From an uncultured Helicobacter sp. (lineage in GTDB: Bacteria > Campylobacterota > Campylobacteria > Campylobacterales > Helicobacteraceae): DNA of 6,515 bases. Positions within the stretch are counted from its first letter, which is position 1; the number at the start of each line of letters is the position of its first letter. Where the stretch lies: the NCBI GenBank assembly GCA_947179285.1, contig CAMXAV010000043.1:1-6515 (forward strand). Reading direction: 5' to 3'. The translations under genes and the position numbers were made by a program. The notes beneath the pieces were generated by a model. That model saw only the letters and a list, made by a program, of their open reading frames with translations, was not told where the DNA came from and did no database searches. Shown in pieces: positions 1 to 6,352 of this stretch.

Positions 1-739
1 GAATATCCCGCGCGCGCACAAAGCCAACAATCGTATCGGTGTTGCTGCTATCGCCATAAATCGGAATGCGCGAATGCGAATACAGCCCCTTATGCGTGAG
101 CGCCTCGCCAACGGTGCAATCGGCGGGCAAAGAAAAAACAATGCTTCGGGGCGTGAGAATGTCGATAGTCTGATAAGTTTTGAGCTTCAGCACGTTTTCA
201 ATAATCGCCTCTTCACGTGTGGCAATCGAGCCGCCCTTTTTGCCAATCTGGCTTGCGGCGAGAATCTCATCGCGGCTAATGCTGCTTTGGCTCGACTTGA
301 CAAAATGCGTGAGCAGCCGCGCGACAAGCACAAACGGGAACGTGATTTTGAGCAAATAATGAATGCAAAGCGTTACGGCGGGCGCGAGGCTTTTCCAATA
401 TGTCGCGCCGATGGTCTTGGGCAGAATCTCGGAGAAATAAATCAACACAACGGTGAGCAAAGCCGCGCCAAACGCCTGCCATTCGATACCATAAATATGC
501 GCAACCTCGATTCCAACGCCCGTTGCGGCGGCTGTTGTGGCGAAGGTGTTCAGAACAAGAATCGCGCCCTCGGCGTCATCGACATTCGCCTTCAAATGTT
601 TGAGATAGCCGCCTATTTTTGGGTTTTTCTTTTCATAGCTTTCGACAAAGGAATGCGTGATAGAAAGGAACACAGATTCCATAATAGAACACAAAAAGGT
701 GAAAACAATGGCAACAAAACAATACAGAGTTAGTAGCAT
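1..739 (-). CDS. CNNM/DUF21-CBS membrane protein (HlyC/CorC-like), first copy, 3' end outside window
   Basis: The reading frame is open from an ATG at 739 to the window edge, giving 246 residues of an incomplete protein. Residues 1-150 form the DUF21/CNNM membrane domain, with hydrophobic segments near 3-27, 56-78, 88-104 and 120-143. The segment SEILPKTIGATYWKSL at about 103-118 is typical of the family. A first CBS domain begins near residue 190 (DILTPRS, later HSRIPIYGD) and runs off the window. Relatives are linked to Mg2+/Co2+ efflux or resistance, and some are annotated as hemolysins; the ion is not readable here. AGGA lies 6 nt before the ATG, and the start is 12 nt after the stop of the neighbouring paralog, so the two are probably co-transcribed. 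It is clearly related to the 752-1714 protein along its whole visible length. Family assignment is firm; the exact role is unknown. Confidence 0.9.
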   Translation of the reverse strand, partial: MLLTLYCFVAIVFTFLCSIMESVFLSITHSFVESYEKKNPKIGGYLKHLKANVDDAEGAILVLNTFATTAAATGVGIEVAHIYGIEWQAFGAALLTVVLIYFSEILPKTIGATYWKSLAPAVTLCIHYLLKITFPFVLVARLLTHFVKSSQSSISRDEILAASQIGKKGGSIATREEAIIENVLKLKTYQTIDILTPRSIVFSLPADCTVGEALTHKGLYSHSRIPIYGDSSNTDTIVGFVRARDI

Positions 740-751
740 ATCCTGTCCTTT

Positions 752-1714
752 CTAGTGCCGCTGGAGGTTTCCAACGCCAATCACGGCGTTCATAACATCT
801 TCGAGCGCGACAATCCCAATCAGCTTCTTTTTGCTATTCACAACGCAAAACAAATGCTCTTTTTGGACAATAAAATTTTCGAGCAAATCGAGCAGATGCA
901 TGCCCTCATCGACTTGCTCAAAATCAGTGGCGATGTTCTTAATGCTCTCCTGCCCACGTTTTTCGAGGTTGGCTTGCAGCAAATGCTGCCGATAGACAAG
1001 GTTTGGCGCGTTGCCCTCGCTATCGAGCAGCGGAATGCGCGAGTATTTGTGCGTGTCCGACACGAGCAATGCCTCATGGATTGTCATCGTGTCATTCAGC
1101 GAAAACATCTGCTCTTTTGGCGTCATAATGTCGGCAATCGAGAGCGACTGCTGGGCGATGATGTGCTCCAAAATATCGGACTCAAGCTCGTTAATCGAGC
1201 CGCTTTTTTCGCCGAGCTCGACAACGGCGAGAATCTCATCGCGGCTCATGTTGTCGGAATTGCCCTTGCGGAACATGTGCGTGATGATGCGCGAGACATA
1301 CACGAACGGAAAGGTGATGAAATACAGCACATAGATGAGATAGCTCGCGGGCAAAACGAGGCTTTTCCAATATGTCGCGCCGATGGTTTTGGGCAGAATC
1401 TCGGAGATATAGAGAATGCTAAGCGTCATAAACAGCGCCACAGCGCCCTGCCACGCATCGCCAAAGATTTCGATGGCTTGTGCGCCAACGCCTGACGCGC
1501 CCACGGTGTTGGCAAAGGTATTGACAACCAAGATTGCACCAATCGCGTTGTCGATATTCGCCTTCAGGTGCTTCAGAATCTTGCCACTCTTGGGGTGGTT
1601 TTTGGCATAGCTTTCCATAAATGGCGGCGTGATAGACAGCAACACAGCCTCCAATACAGAGCAAACAAACGAAATGACAACCGCAAACAGAAAATAACCA
1701 ATCAACCAACCCAT
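752..1714 (-). CDS. CNNM/DUF21-CBS membrane protein (HlyC/CorC-like), second copy
   Basis: This is a complete 320-residue protein. Residues 1-150 form the DUF21/CNNM membrane domain, with hydrophobic segments near 3-27, 58-78, 90-104 and 119-141. SEILPKTIGATYWKSL lies at about 104-119. Two CBS domains follow: one from about 190 (DIMTPK, YSRIPLLD) and one ending in GIVALEDVMNAVIG at 300-313. The protein stops there, so the C-terminal CorC/HlyC-associated domain found in longer relatives is missing. The family is membrane-bound and tied to divalent cation transport or efflux, with CBS domains sensing nucleotides or Mg-nucleotides; transport here is inference. The ATG at 1714 is forced, because an in-frame TAA lies two codons upstream. 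GAGGA lies 13 nt before the ATG, which is far for a ribosome site. It is the first gene of a probable two-gene unit with the copy at 1-739, driven from the promoter at 1754-1781. Confidence 0.94.
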   Translation of the reverse strand: MGWLIGYFLFAVVISFVCSVLEAVLLSITPPFMESYAKNHPKSGKILKHLKANIDNAIGAILVVNTFANTVGASGVGAQAIEIFGDAWQGAVALFMTLSILYISEILPKTIGATYWKSLVLPASYLIYVLYFITFPFVYVSRIITHMFRKGNSDNMSRDEILAVVELGEKSGSINELESDILEHIIAQQSLSIADIMTPKEQMFSLNDTMTIHEALLVSDTHKYSRIPLLDSEGNAPNLVYRQHLLQANLEKRGQESIKNIATDFEQVDEGMHLLDLLENFIVQKEHLFCVVNSKKKLIGIVALEDVMNAVIGVGNLQRH

Positions 1715-1753
1715 AAAGCTTTACACGTCCTCGATTCGATGATATAGCCTAAT

Positions 1754-1781
1754 ATTGTAGCATATCTTTATCTAATAACAA
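1754..1781 (-). promoter_or_regulatory. Sigma70-type promoter with extended -10 for the tandem CNNM genes
   Basis: Read on the minus strand, TTGTTA (1776-1781) stands 16 bp before TACAAT (1754-1759). The -10 is preceded by TGC (1760-1762), making an extended -10 of the form TGnTAnAAT. The predicted start falls about 30 nt before the ATG at 1714. It lies in the 89 bp gap after the coiled-coil gene, which suggests the CNNM pair has its own transcription start. Confidence 0.7.
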
Positions 1782-1803
1782 GCTGAAGAAACCGCGACAC
1801 AAT

Positions 1804-2997
1804 CTAGGCATAGATGATTTCCTTGAGCGCTTTTGCCTCGTGAATCGCCGCGCGATTGCGCGAATCAGATTGCGCCGTAACCTTGCTGGCTTCTCCCGAT
1901 GAGCTTTGGTCGAGCCTTGCGAGCTGCTCGTAGAGTTTCATGATTTTTGCTATTTTCGCCGAACGTTGCATCGAAAGGCTATTGAGCATTTTCATGTCAA
2001 TGGGCTTTGCGCCGCTCGTCTGCTGCGGCGCTTTGGGCGATTCTTTTGCGCCGCTTACCTTTTGCGATTCTTTGGGCGCTTCCTTGCCCTGCGCGTTTTG
2101 CGCATCGCGCGCCGCTTGGCTTTCATGCGCCGCTTCTGCGGGCGCTGCCTGCTCGGGCGCCGCTTCCGCTTCTGCCCCCGTTTCGACACTCTCTGTCGCA
2201 ACGTTTGCGGCAGATTCCATATCGCCAATCGCCGCTTCTATGCTTGCGCTCTCGCCCTCGCCGCCGCTTGTGCCAATGTCAATTGCCGCTGCCACAAGCC
2301 CGCCGCCCTCGCCCCCAGCGCTTGTATTGACGCTAAAATCAGTGCTTGGTGCATTGCCCGCAAGCACGCGCGTGATTTGCAGCGAATCGTTCAGAATCTC
2401 CTTTTGCAGTTGCGCAATCTGCCCAAGAATCTGCCTCGCCTTGTTTTGATAGACGCTCGCCACCTCTTTGGCGTCCATATACGCCATCTTCGTTTCGGCT
2501 CTGTGCGTCTCGTTGAGCTCTTGCAGCCTAATGCGCGCCTCGTCTTGGGCTGTGAACGCGGAATCAAGCCCAATCGCAAGCGGGTTGCGCTCTTTTTCGC
2601 GCTCTTTGGCAATCTGCTCGAGCGTTTTCTGCAGCTCTTCGCTCAACGCGCGGAGCTGTTGCAGCGTTGCCTTGAGCCAATTGCCGCGCTCCTCGCTCGT
2701 TTCTTCGCTCGCGAGCTCGAGCCTTGCTTGGGCAATCGCGAGGTTGTTGCTCGCGTTTTGAAGCCGCGTTTCGGATTCCTTTTTGCCAAAAGGGTCTAAT
2801 TGTGTCGCAATATCGACACCAACGAGCAGCCCAAGATTAGCGCGCCCGCCGTTGTTTGCGCCAAGCCCCTCTTTGATATGCGCGCCCATGTCGCGCGAGG
2901 CGACAGCTTGTGTCTGCTCGGCATTCTGCCGATTGTGCAAAGACGCTAGGCGATTTTTTGACACCCCGAGATTCATTCTCACGGCAAATGTTTCCAT
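1804..2997 (-). CDS. Protein of unknown function: helical/coiled-coil with Ala/Gly/Glu-rich linker
   Basis: I do not recognise this 397-residue protein. There is no signal peptide and no membrane segment. Residues 1-60 are polar with a Gly/Asn-rich patch (GLGANNGGRANLG, 44-56). Residues 74-137 and 150-212 look like long amphipathic helices, probably coiled coil, rich in Glu, Gln, Leu, Arg and Lys. Residues 217-333 are low complexity (Gly-rich, then Ala/Glu, then Lys/Ser/Pro) with a short echo of SGAK (SGAKESPK, then SGAKP). Residues 333-397 return to helix. There is no cysteine and only one tryptophan (W107). AGGA lies 7 nt before the ATG at 2997, supporting that start; an ATG 4 nt upstream is in another frame. 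It lies 79 bp after mqnD on the same strand. A structural, scaffold or secreted role is possible, but nothing in the sequence fixes one. Confidence 0.85.
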   Translation of the reverse strand: METFAVRMNLGVSKNRLASLHNRQNAEQTQAVASRDMGAHIKEGLGANNGGRANLGLLVGVDIATQLDPFGKKESETRLQNASNNLAIAQARLELASEETSEERGNWLKATLQQLRALSEELQKTLEQIAKEREKERNPLAIGLDSAFTAQDEARIRLQELNETHRAETKMAYMDAKEVASVYQNKARQILGQIAQLQKEILNDSLQITRVLAGNAPSTDFSVNTSAGGEGGGLVAAAIDIGTSGGEGESASIEAAIGDMESAANVATESVETGAEAEAAPEQAAPAEAAHESQAARDAQNAQGKEAPKESQKVSGAKESPKAPQQTSGAKPIDMKMLNSLSMQRSAKIAKIMKLYEQLARLDQSSSGEASKVTAQSDSRNRAAIHEAKALKEIIYA

Positions 2998-3076
2998 TCA
3001 TGTTTCCTGATATAAAAAATCGTTTTCCCAAAATCGGCAATATGTCGAATCTCTAAAGCATTTTGCTTAAAAAATT

Positions 3077-3949
3077 CTAAGAATGCCGCAACGCCATGTA
3101 TTCAGAGGGCAGCAAGAAATCTCTCGTGCTGATTCTTTGCGGGTAGAATCCATGCGCATGCCCGAGCGCAAAGAGTTTGTCGAGCGCGTCTAGCTGCGTG
3201 TCGTCAAGCGTTATCGAATGCTCGTTGGCATAGAATCGGAGGTAGGTCTCAAGCTCTGCGCCGCGAATGCGCAAAAGTTTGCGCTCATGGAGCATGTTGC
3301 TTAGAATCTGTGGGTGATGGTGCGCAATCGCCACGCCTTTGGTGAGCAGCCCTTCGATTTGCAACGCGAGGTGCAGCGGAATCGAGCGTAAAATCGCCAT
3401 TCCGCCAAGCGGCAGGGGCAGCGCGCCACCGCTTAGATTCTCCCAAATCTCCCATATCTCGCGCTCCACGCAAAGGCTCGCGTCAAAATTGAGAATCGAT
3501 TCATGAATCAGCACGCCCGCATCGACTTCGCCGCCAACAACGGCGCTCTCGATGTCGAGAAAGTTTTTGTACACAACGCGCGCGTCAGGGTAGGCGATTT
3601 GAAACAATAGCGCGTTTGTCGTGTGTGCACCGCTTAGCGCCACCTTGAAGTTTTTCTTAAGTTGCGTGCCCTTGCGCTTGATGAGCTTTGGTCCATAGCC
3701 CTGCCCAAAGCTCACGCCCGTGCGCAAAAGCGCGTAGTTTTGGGCAATCAGCGGATAGAGCGCAAACGAGATGGCGCTGATTTCATAGCTCGAGCGCAGC
3801 GCGTTCTCGTTCAGCGTCTCGATGTCCAGCGCGAGATTTTCAAGGCACACATCGGGGCAGTCGACCCAGCCAAACGCGAGCGCGTAGTACATAAAAATAT
3901 CATCAGCATCGGGAGAATGCGCCACGCGCACGAAATGTTTGTTGTTCAT
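3077..3949 (-). CDS. mqnD: 1,4-dihydroxy-6-naphthoate synthase (menaquinone biosynthesis, futalosine route)
   Basis: This is a complete 290-residue cytoplasmic protein, the usual family length. MqnD converts cyclic dehypoxanthinyl futalosine to 1,4-dihydroxy-6-naphthoate in the futalosine pathway for menaquinone. Visible family signatures are HSPDADDIFMYYAL at 11-24, the SAISFALYP stretch at 58-66, GYGPKL at 84-89, LSGAHTTNALL at 105-115 (ligand-binding loop of the periplasmic-binding-protein-like fold), and VDAGVLIHE at 142-150. His149 in the last motif matches the histidine proposed as catalytic base in the family. PLPLGGMAI at 178-186 is also conserved. No Shine-Dalgarno sequence precedes the ATG, but an extended -10 ends 7 nt upstream, so the message may be leaderless. 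It follows the cytochrome b/DHC gene by 41 bp. The sister enzyme MqnA has the same fold, but the HSPD start and HE motif fit MqnD better. Confidence 0.94.
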   Translation of the reverse strand: MNNKHFVRVAHSPDADDIFMYYALAFGWVDCPDVCLENLALDIETLNENALRSSYEISAISFALYPLIAQNYALLRTGVSFGQGYGPKLIKRKGTQLKKNFKVALSGAHTTNALLFQIAYPDARVVYKNFLDIESAVVGGEVDAGVLIHESILNFDASLCVEREIWEIWENLSGGALPLPLGGMAILRSIPLHLALQIEGLLTKGVAIAHHHPQILSNMLHERKLLRIRGAELETYLRFYANEHSITLDDTQLDALDKLFALGHAHGFYPQRISTRDFLLPSEYMALRHS

Positions 3950-3956
3950 AGGCGCG

Positions 3957-3965
3957 ATTCTAGCA
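3957..3965 (-). promoter_or_regulatory. Extended -10 element immediately upstream of mqnD
   Basis: The minus strand reads TGC (3963-3965) followed by TAGAAT (3957-3962), an extended -10. Only seven bases (3950-3956) separate the hexamer from the mqnD ATG, so the first transcribed base would be at about 3949-3950. The best -35-like hexamer, TTGCCA (3982-3987), is 19 bp away, longer than ideal. The site fits a leaderless or near-leaderless mqnD message. It does not exclude read-through from the cytochrome operon. Confidence 0.5.
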
Positions 3966-3990
3966 AGAAAAGATAAATCTTTGGCAACAT

Positions 3991-5070
3991 CTAATCAGTG
4001 AGCGTGAGGATTCCATGCTCCAAGTCTTTGTGGCATGCAAAGCAATTCGCCTTCGTCTTGACGCTCGGCTGTGCGAAGACATCTGCGGAAATATGCGCAT
4101 GCAGCTCGAGCCAATAGGGATTCTTCGTGATTGCGATGTTTGCAGAATCCGTCTGCCTTTCGATGATGTTGCGCGAAACTTTCGTGTCAAACGATTCGGC
4201 AGAATACTTCTCCAAAAACGCTAGAATCTCGGCATTGAGTTCGGAATCGATGCTCGCATCATCGCCAAAATGATTCTCCAAATCATTCATCATGAGCGCC
4301 CAGCTGTGTTTGGGCAGCAAAAACGGGGGGTAGATGGCATGGCAGCTGCCGCACTCGTTGGCAAAATCTTTATGCAAAGCCGCATAGTCGATTCTTTGCG
4401 CATGGCTCTTGTTCAAGGGGTTGCTGCCGAGCATCAAGACGGCGATAGCCGCGAGCAGTGCGATTGCAACGAAAACAAAGATTCTTTGCCCAACGTTAAA
4501 GGTAATGTTTTCGTTGGTGTTTGTTTTCTTGAATCCAGAAATCATCGATTGAATCGAATCGTTTTTGTGCACGAGCCAATCGATGAGCGCGCCCAAGATA
4601 TGCACGCAAACAACGAGAAGGAGGGCATTGGCGAACATTTCATGCACATCATCGAGGAATCGTACATGACTGTATTGGTCGTATAAAAACGCGAAGATTC
4701 CCTGATTTTTAGAAATGCCCGCCTCGAGCATACCGCTTAGAGCCGTGCAGATTCCAAGAAAGAGCATGAGCAAAATCGCCCAGCTGCTCGCGGGGTTGTG
4801 CCCCACAAAGCGCCTTTTTGTGCCAAAGACAGAGGCGAGATAGCCCAAAACGCCGCGATAGGGGAAATCGGCAAAGCGGGAATGCCTTGTGCCCACAAAG
4901 CCCCAGACAATGCGCAACACGACCGCAGCGCCAAAGAGAGTGCCGAAGAATATGTGGATTGGTAGGAAATCTTCAAGGCAATAGGCGAGCGTAAAGCTAA
5001 TAATCATCACGACATGGACAAAGCGATTGAAAAAACTCCAAATATAGCTTCTAATCACGCCATGCCCCAT
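3991..5070 (-). CDS. Cytochrome b561-type membrane subunit fused to a DHC-type diheme cytochrome c domain
   Basis: The frame is open back to an ATG at 5136, but that start lies 86 bp inside the upstream gene; the ATG at 5070 is chosen. Numbering below follows the longest frame, where Met23 is the chosen start. An N-terminal cytochrome b561 domain has membrane helices near 37-53, 60-80, 117-137 and 167-187. Histidines 41, 61, 165 and 179 are placed to bind two b hemes. A fifth helix (218-237) anchors a C-terminal domain with two heme c motifs, CGSCH (262-266) and CFACH (365-369). This domain aligns with the separate cytochrome encoded at 5051-5611, including LENHFGDDASID and an NPYWLELH segment. 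The expected job is menaquinol oxidation with electron delivery to periplasmic hemes. GTG at 5058 (GTGATTAG, overlapping the upstream stop) and ATG at 5088 are alternative starts; none has a strong ribosome site. Confidence 0.9.
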   Translation of the reverse strand: MGHGVIRSYIWSFFNRFVHVVMIISFTLAYCLEDFLPIHIFFGTLFGAAVVLRIVWGFVGTRHSRFADFPYRGVLGYLASVFGTKRRFVGHNPASSWAILLMLFLGICTALSGMLEAGISKNQGIFAFLYDQYSHVRFLDDVHEMFANALLLVVCVHILGALIDWLVHKNDSIQSMISGFKKTNTNENITFNVGQRIFVFVAIALLAAIAVLMLGSNPLNKSHAQRIDYAALHKDFANECGSCHAIYPPFLLPKHSWALMMNDLENHFGDDASIDSELNAEILAFLEKYSAESFDTKVSRNIIERQTDSANIAITKNPYWLELHAHISADVFAQPSVKTKANCFACHKDLEHGILTLTD

Positions 5071-5611
5071 AGTTTGGAATCTTGACATCACGTTTCTTAT
5101 ACACGCCCTCATCGGCGCTTGTGTGGCACGCCGCACATCGCGCGAGGCTGCCCACCTCTTTTTGGGTGATTAGATGTTTATCAATCTTGCGATGTTTCTT
5201 GATATGATACGGAATCTCTGTGATAGACAAATACAACACGCCGGGCTGCATCGAAGCCGTCAGCTTCGCGCTGCGGCGATACATCGCCGCCGCCTTTTCG
5301 CTCGAGTTTGCGAGGAGATACGCGGTGAGCGCGGCATTATCTTGCTCATCAATGCTCGCATCGACACCATAATGCTTCTCGAGATTCTGCATGATATAGC
5401 TCCACGATTGTGCGGGCAACAGACCGGGCTGATAGCCAAAATGGCAGCTCGCGCATTCCTTTTTGTAGAGCGCATTATCGACAGGCGCAATCTCGCGTTT
5501 GCCGCCCTTTTGCCCAAACATCGCAAACCGCGAATCGTTTTGCGCCACTTCGACAAAATCGGGCGCAGCCGCCGCCAAGCCAATGGCAAGAAGTAACAAG
5601 AATCGTTTCAT
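5051..5611 (-). CDS. Periplasmic DHC-type diheme cytochrome c
   Basis: This 186-residue exported protein has an N-terminal signal peptide: MKR, a Leu-rich core, then an Ala run with likely cleavage near residue 15-16. Two heme c attachment motifs are present, CASCH (53-57) and CAACH (159-163). Between them lie family-like stretches: LLPAQSWSYIMQNLEKHYG (64-82), DASID (84-88), and IPYHIKKH (133-140). His80 and His140 are also present in the fused domain of the downstream gene and are candidate distal heme ligands. DHC proteins relay electrons between a membrane cytochrome b and the cytochrome SHP. AGGAG lies 6 nt before the ATG and overlaps the TAG stop of the preceding gene (9 nt gap), so translation is probably coupled. 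Its own stop is overlapped by the start of the cytochrome b gene. Heme loading would need the host cytochrome c maturation system, which is not in the window. Confidence 0.93.
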   Translation of the reverse strand: MKRFLLLLAIGLAAAAPDFVEVAQNDSRFAMFGQKGGKREIAPVDNALYKKECASCHFGYQPGLLPAQSWSYIMQNLEKHYGVDASIDEQDNAALTAYLLANSSEKAAAMYRRSAKLTASMQPGVLYLSITEIPYHIKKHRKIDKHLITQKEVGSLARCAACHTSADEGVYKKRDVKIPNYGAWRD

Positions 5612-5620
5612 GGTTCGCTC

Positions 5621-6031
5621 CTATTTTGTGAGGATATAATAAAGGACATCGCCCTTTTCTTTCGCGCTACCCTCGCGGAGATAGACATCTTTGAAGTTGC
5701 GTTTGAGCCATTTTTGCACCTGTTTTGGGTCTGTCAGGCTCTCGGCATTCGCGCTTGGCGCAAGCGGCGGCAAAACCTTGTTTGTGAAAACATTGCGCCC
5801 ATTTTGTTGCAGATTGCTCCCGTGGCAGCTCTCGCACGACAGCTTTTGGTTGTCCCTGCCGATGTTTTGTGTCGTAAAGATTTTTTGCCCCTCGCTCGCA
5901 CTAAAGTCCACAAACGCGGAATCTTGACTCTTTGCCTCGACTTTGAGGCTCTCGATGTAGCTTTGCATGCTTTGGTTGAGCGTTGCGGCGCTCAATGAAC
6001 AGACGCAGGCAATCCAGATGATTTTTTTCAT
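5621..6031 (-). CDS. SHP/DUF1924-family monoheme cytochrome c
   Basis: This 136-residue exported protein begins with a signal peptide (MKKIIWIACVCSLSAA, likely cleaved after residue 16). One heme c motif, CESCHG, lies at 66-71. The rest follows the small SHP (sphaeroides heme protein) fold: SEGQKIF (46-52), NGRNVFTNKVLPPLAPSA (77-94), LTDPKQVQKWLKRN (99-112) and KGDVLYYIL at the end. In Rhodobacter SHP an asparagine just after the Trp-Leu segment is the unusual distal heme ligand, released on reduction so that O2 or NO can bind. Asn112 here sits at that place. The adjacent cysteine pair of the Rhodobacter protein is absent: Phe113 and Gly121/Ser122 occupy the region. AGGAGG lies 5 nt before the ATG, making this the best ribosome site in the window. 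It is the first gene of the cytochrome operon and probably its terminal redox protein. Confidence 0.92.
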   Translation of the reverse strand: MKKIIWIACVCSLSAATLNQSMQSYIESLKVEAKSQDSAFVDFSASEGQKIFTTQNIGRDNQKLSCESCHGSNLQQNGRNVFTNKVLPPLAPSANAESLTDPKQVQKWLKRNFKDVYLREGSAKEKGDVLYYILTK

Positions 6032-6036
6032 AGTGT

Positions 6037-6042
6037 CCTCCT
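6037..6042 (-). promoter_or_regulatory. Strong Shine-Dalgarno site of the SHP-type cytochrome gene
   Basis: The minus strand reads AGGAGG with 5 nt to the ATG at 6031. It is the only perfect six-base Shine-Dalgarno sequence I see before a gene here, and it suggests high expression of the first operon gene. Confidence 0.85.
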
Positions 6043-6057
6043 AAAAATGAATGAGAA

Positions 6058-6090
6058 ATACTAGCGCTCAAATGTGAAGATAGTGTGAAG
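6058..6090 (-). promoter_or_regulatory. Probable cytochrome operon promoter: -10 plus tandem CTTCACA direct repeat in the -35 region
   Basis: On the minus strand, TAGTAT (6058-6063) is a plausible -10, giving a leader of about 20 nt that carries the AGGAGG. There is no good -35 hexamer. Instead CTTCACA occurs twice (6084-6090 and 6073-6079), separated by CTAT, with an 11 bp period. The repeat ends 9 bp before the -10. One-turn direct repeats replacing the -35 are the arrangement used by OmpR/PhoB-type response regulators as activators. The regulator itself is unknown, and no start site has been measured. Confidence 0.45.
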
Positions 6091-6235
6091 TTTTTTTGAA
6101 ATTGTGCACACAAAAGCAAAAAGGGCTTGATAGCGCCTCTCTTGCGAGCAATGTTAGAATCATAAATTCCTAGTTTCATTCTCATAAATCAATAGAAAAA
6201 AGCTATGTTTTTGAAGGAATTTTTCGATGTTTCTG
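6091..6235. other. AT-rich intergenic stretch without a recognisable gene
   Basis: Short A and T runs are frequent. Small frames crossing it lack a ribosome site or family resemblance. Weak -10-like hexamers occur (TATGAT on the minus strand near 6155), but none has a convincing -35, so I call no promoter here. Confidence 0.5.
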
Positions 6236-6237
6236 TT

Positions 6238-6334
6238 ATTGCGAGGGCGTTGCCCGAAGCAATCAACCGTCTCTGAATGCTCGCTTGGGATTCTTTGCCT
6301 GTTGATTGCCACGCTCGCTCCGCTTGCTCGCAAT
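6238..6334. repeat. Imperfect inverted repeat, dispersed-repeat (MITE-like) type
   Basis: The left arm (6238-6267) begins ATTGCGAG and ends GCAATCAAC. The right arm (6301-6334) begins GTTGATTGC and ends CTCGCAAT. The outer 8 bp and inner 9 bp are perfectly complementary, with a mismatched middle, around a 33 nt spacer. ATTGCGAG arms with GCGAGCG/CGCTCGC interiors resemble small dispersed repeats seen between genes in many bacteria, including Helicobacter-like genomes. A short open frame runs through it (6227-6418, plus strand), but it is repeat-derived and probably not translated. No transposase is nearby. Confidence 0.75.
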
Positions 6335-6352
6335 GACACATGGAATCTTGTC

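Noticed and set aside
74..733. Plus-strand open frame of 219 codons
   Set aside because: It lies antisense to the first CNNM gene, which has clear domain signatures; the translation has no family pattern and no ribosome site.
755..1495. Plus-strand open frame of 246 codons
   Set aside because: Antisense shadow of the second CNNM gene. It shares peptide echoes with the 74-733 shadow only because the sense genes are paralogs.
1906..2799. Plus-strand open frame of 297 codons
   Set aside because: Antisense to the coiled-coil gene. Its Arg/Cys/Phe-rich translation is typical of the complement of Ala/Glu-rich coding DNA.
3056..3074. Hairpin AAGCA/TGCTT with adjacent A/T run as a terminator after mqnD
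   Set aside because: The stem is only 5 bp, and the T run precedes rather than follows it on the transcribed strand.
3045..3076. Sigma54-type promoter ahead of the coiled-coil gene (TGCTTT)
   Set aside because: There is no GG at the required distance upstream of the GC, so the -24 element is missing.
3970..3987. Inverted repeat AAAGAT/ATCTTT between the cytochrome b gene and mqnD as a terminator
   Set aside because: The short all-AT stem, with almost no loop and no proper T run, is too weak.
5901..6185. Small minus-strand open frame of 94 codons upstream of the SHP gene
   Set aside because: It overlaps the SHP gene in another frame, spans the promoter region and has no family resemblance.
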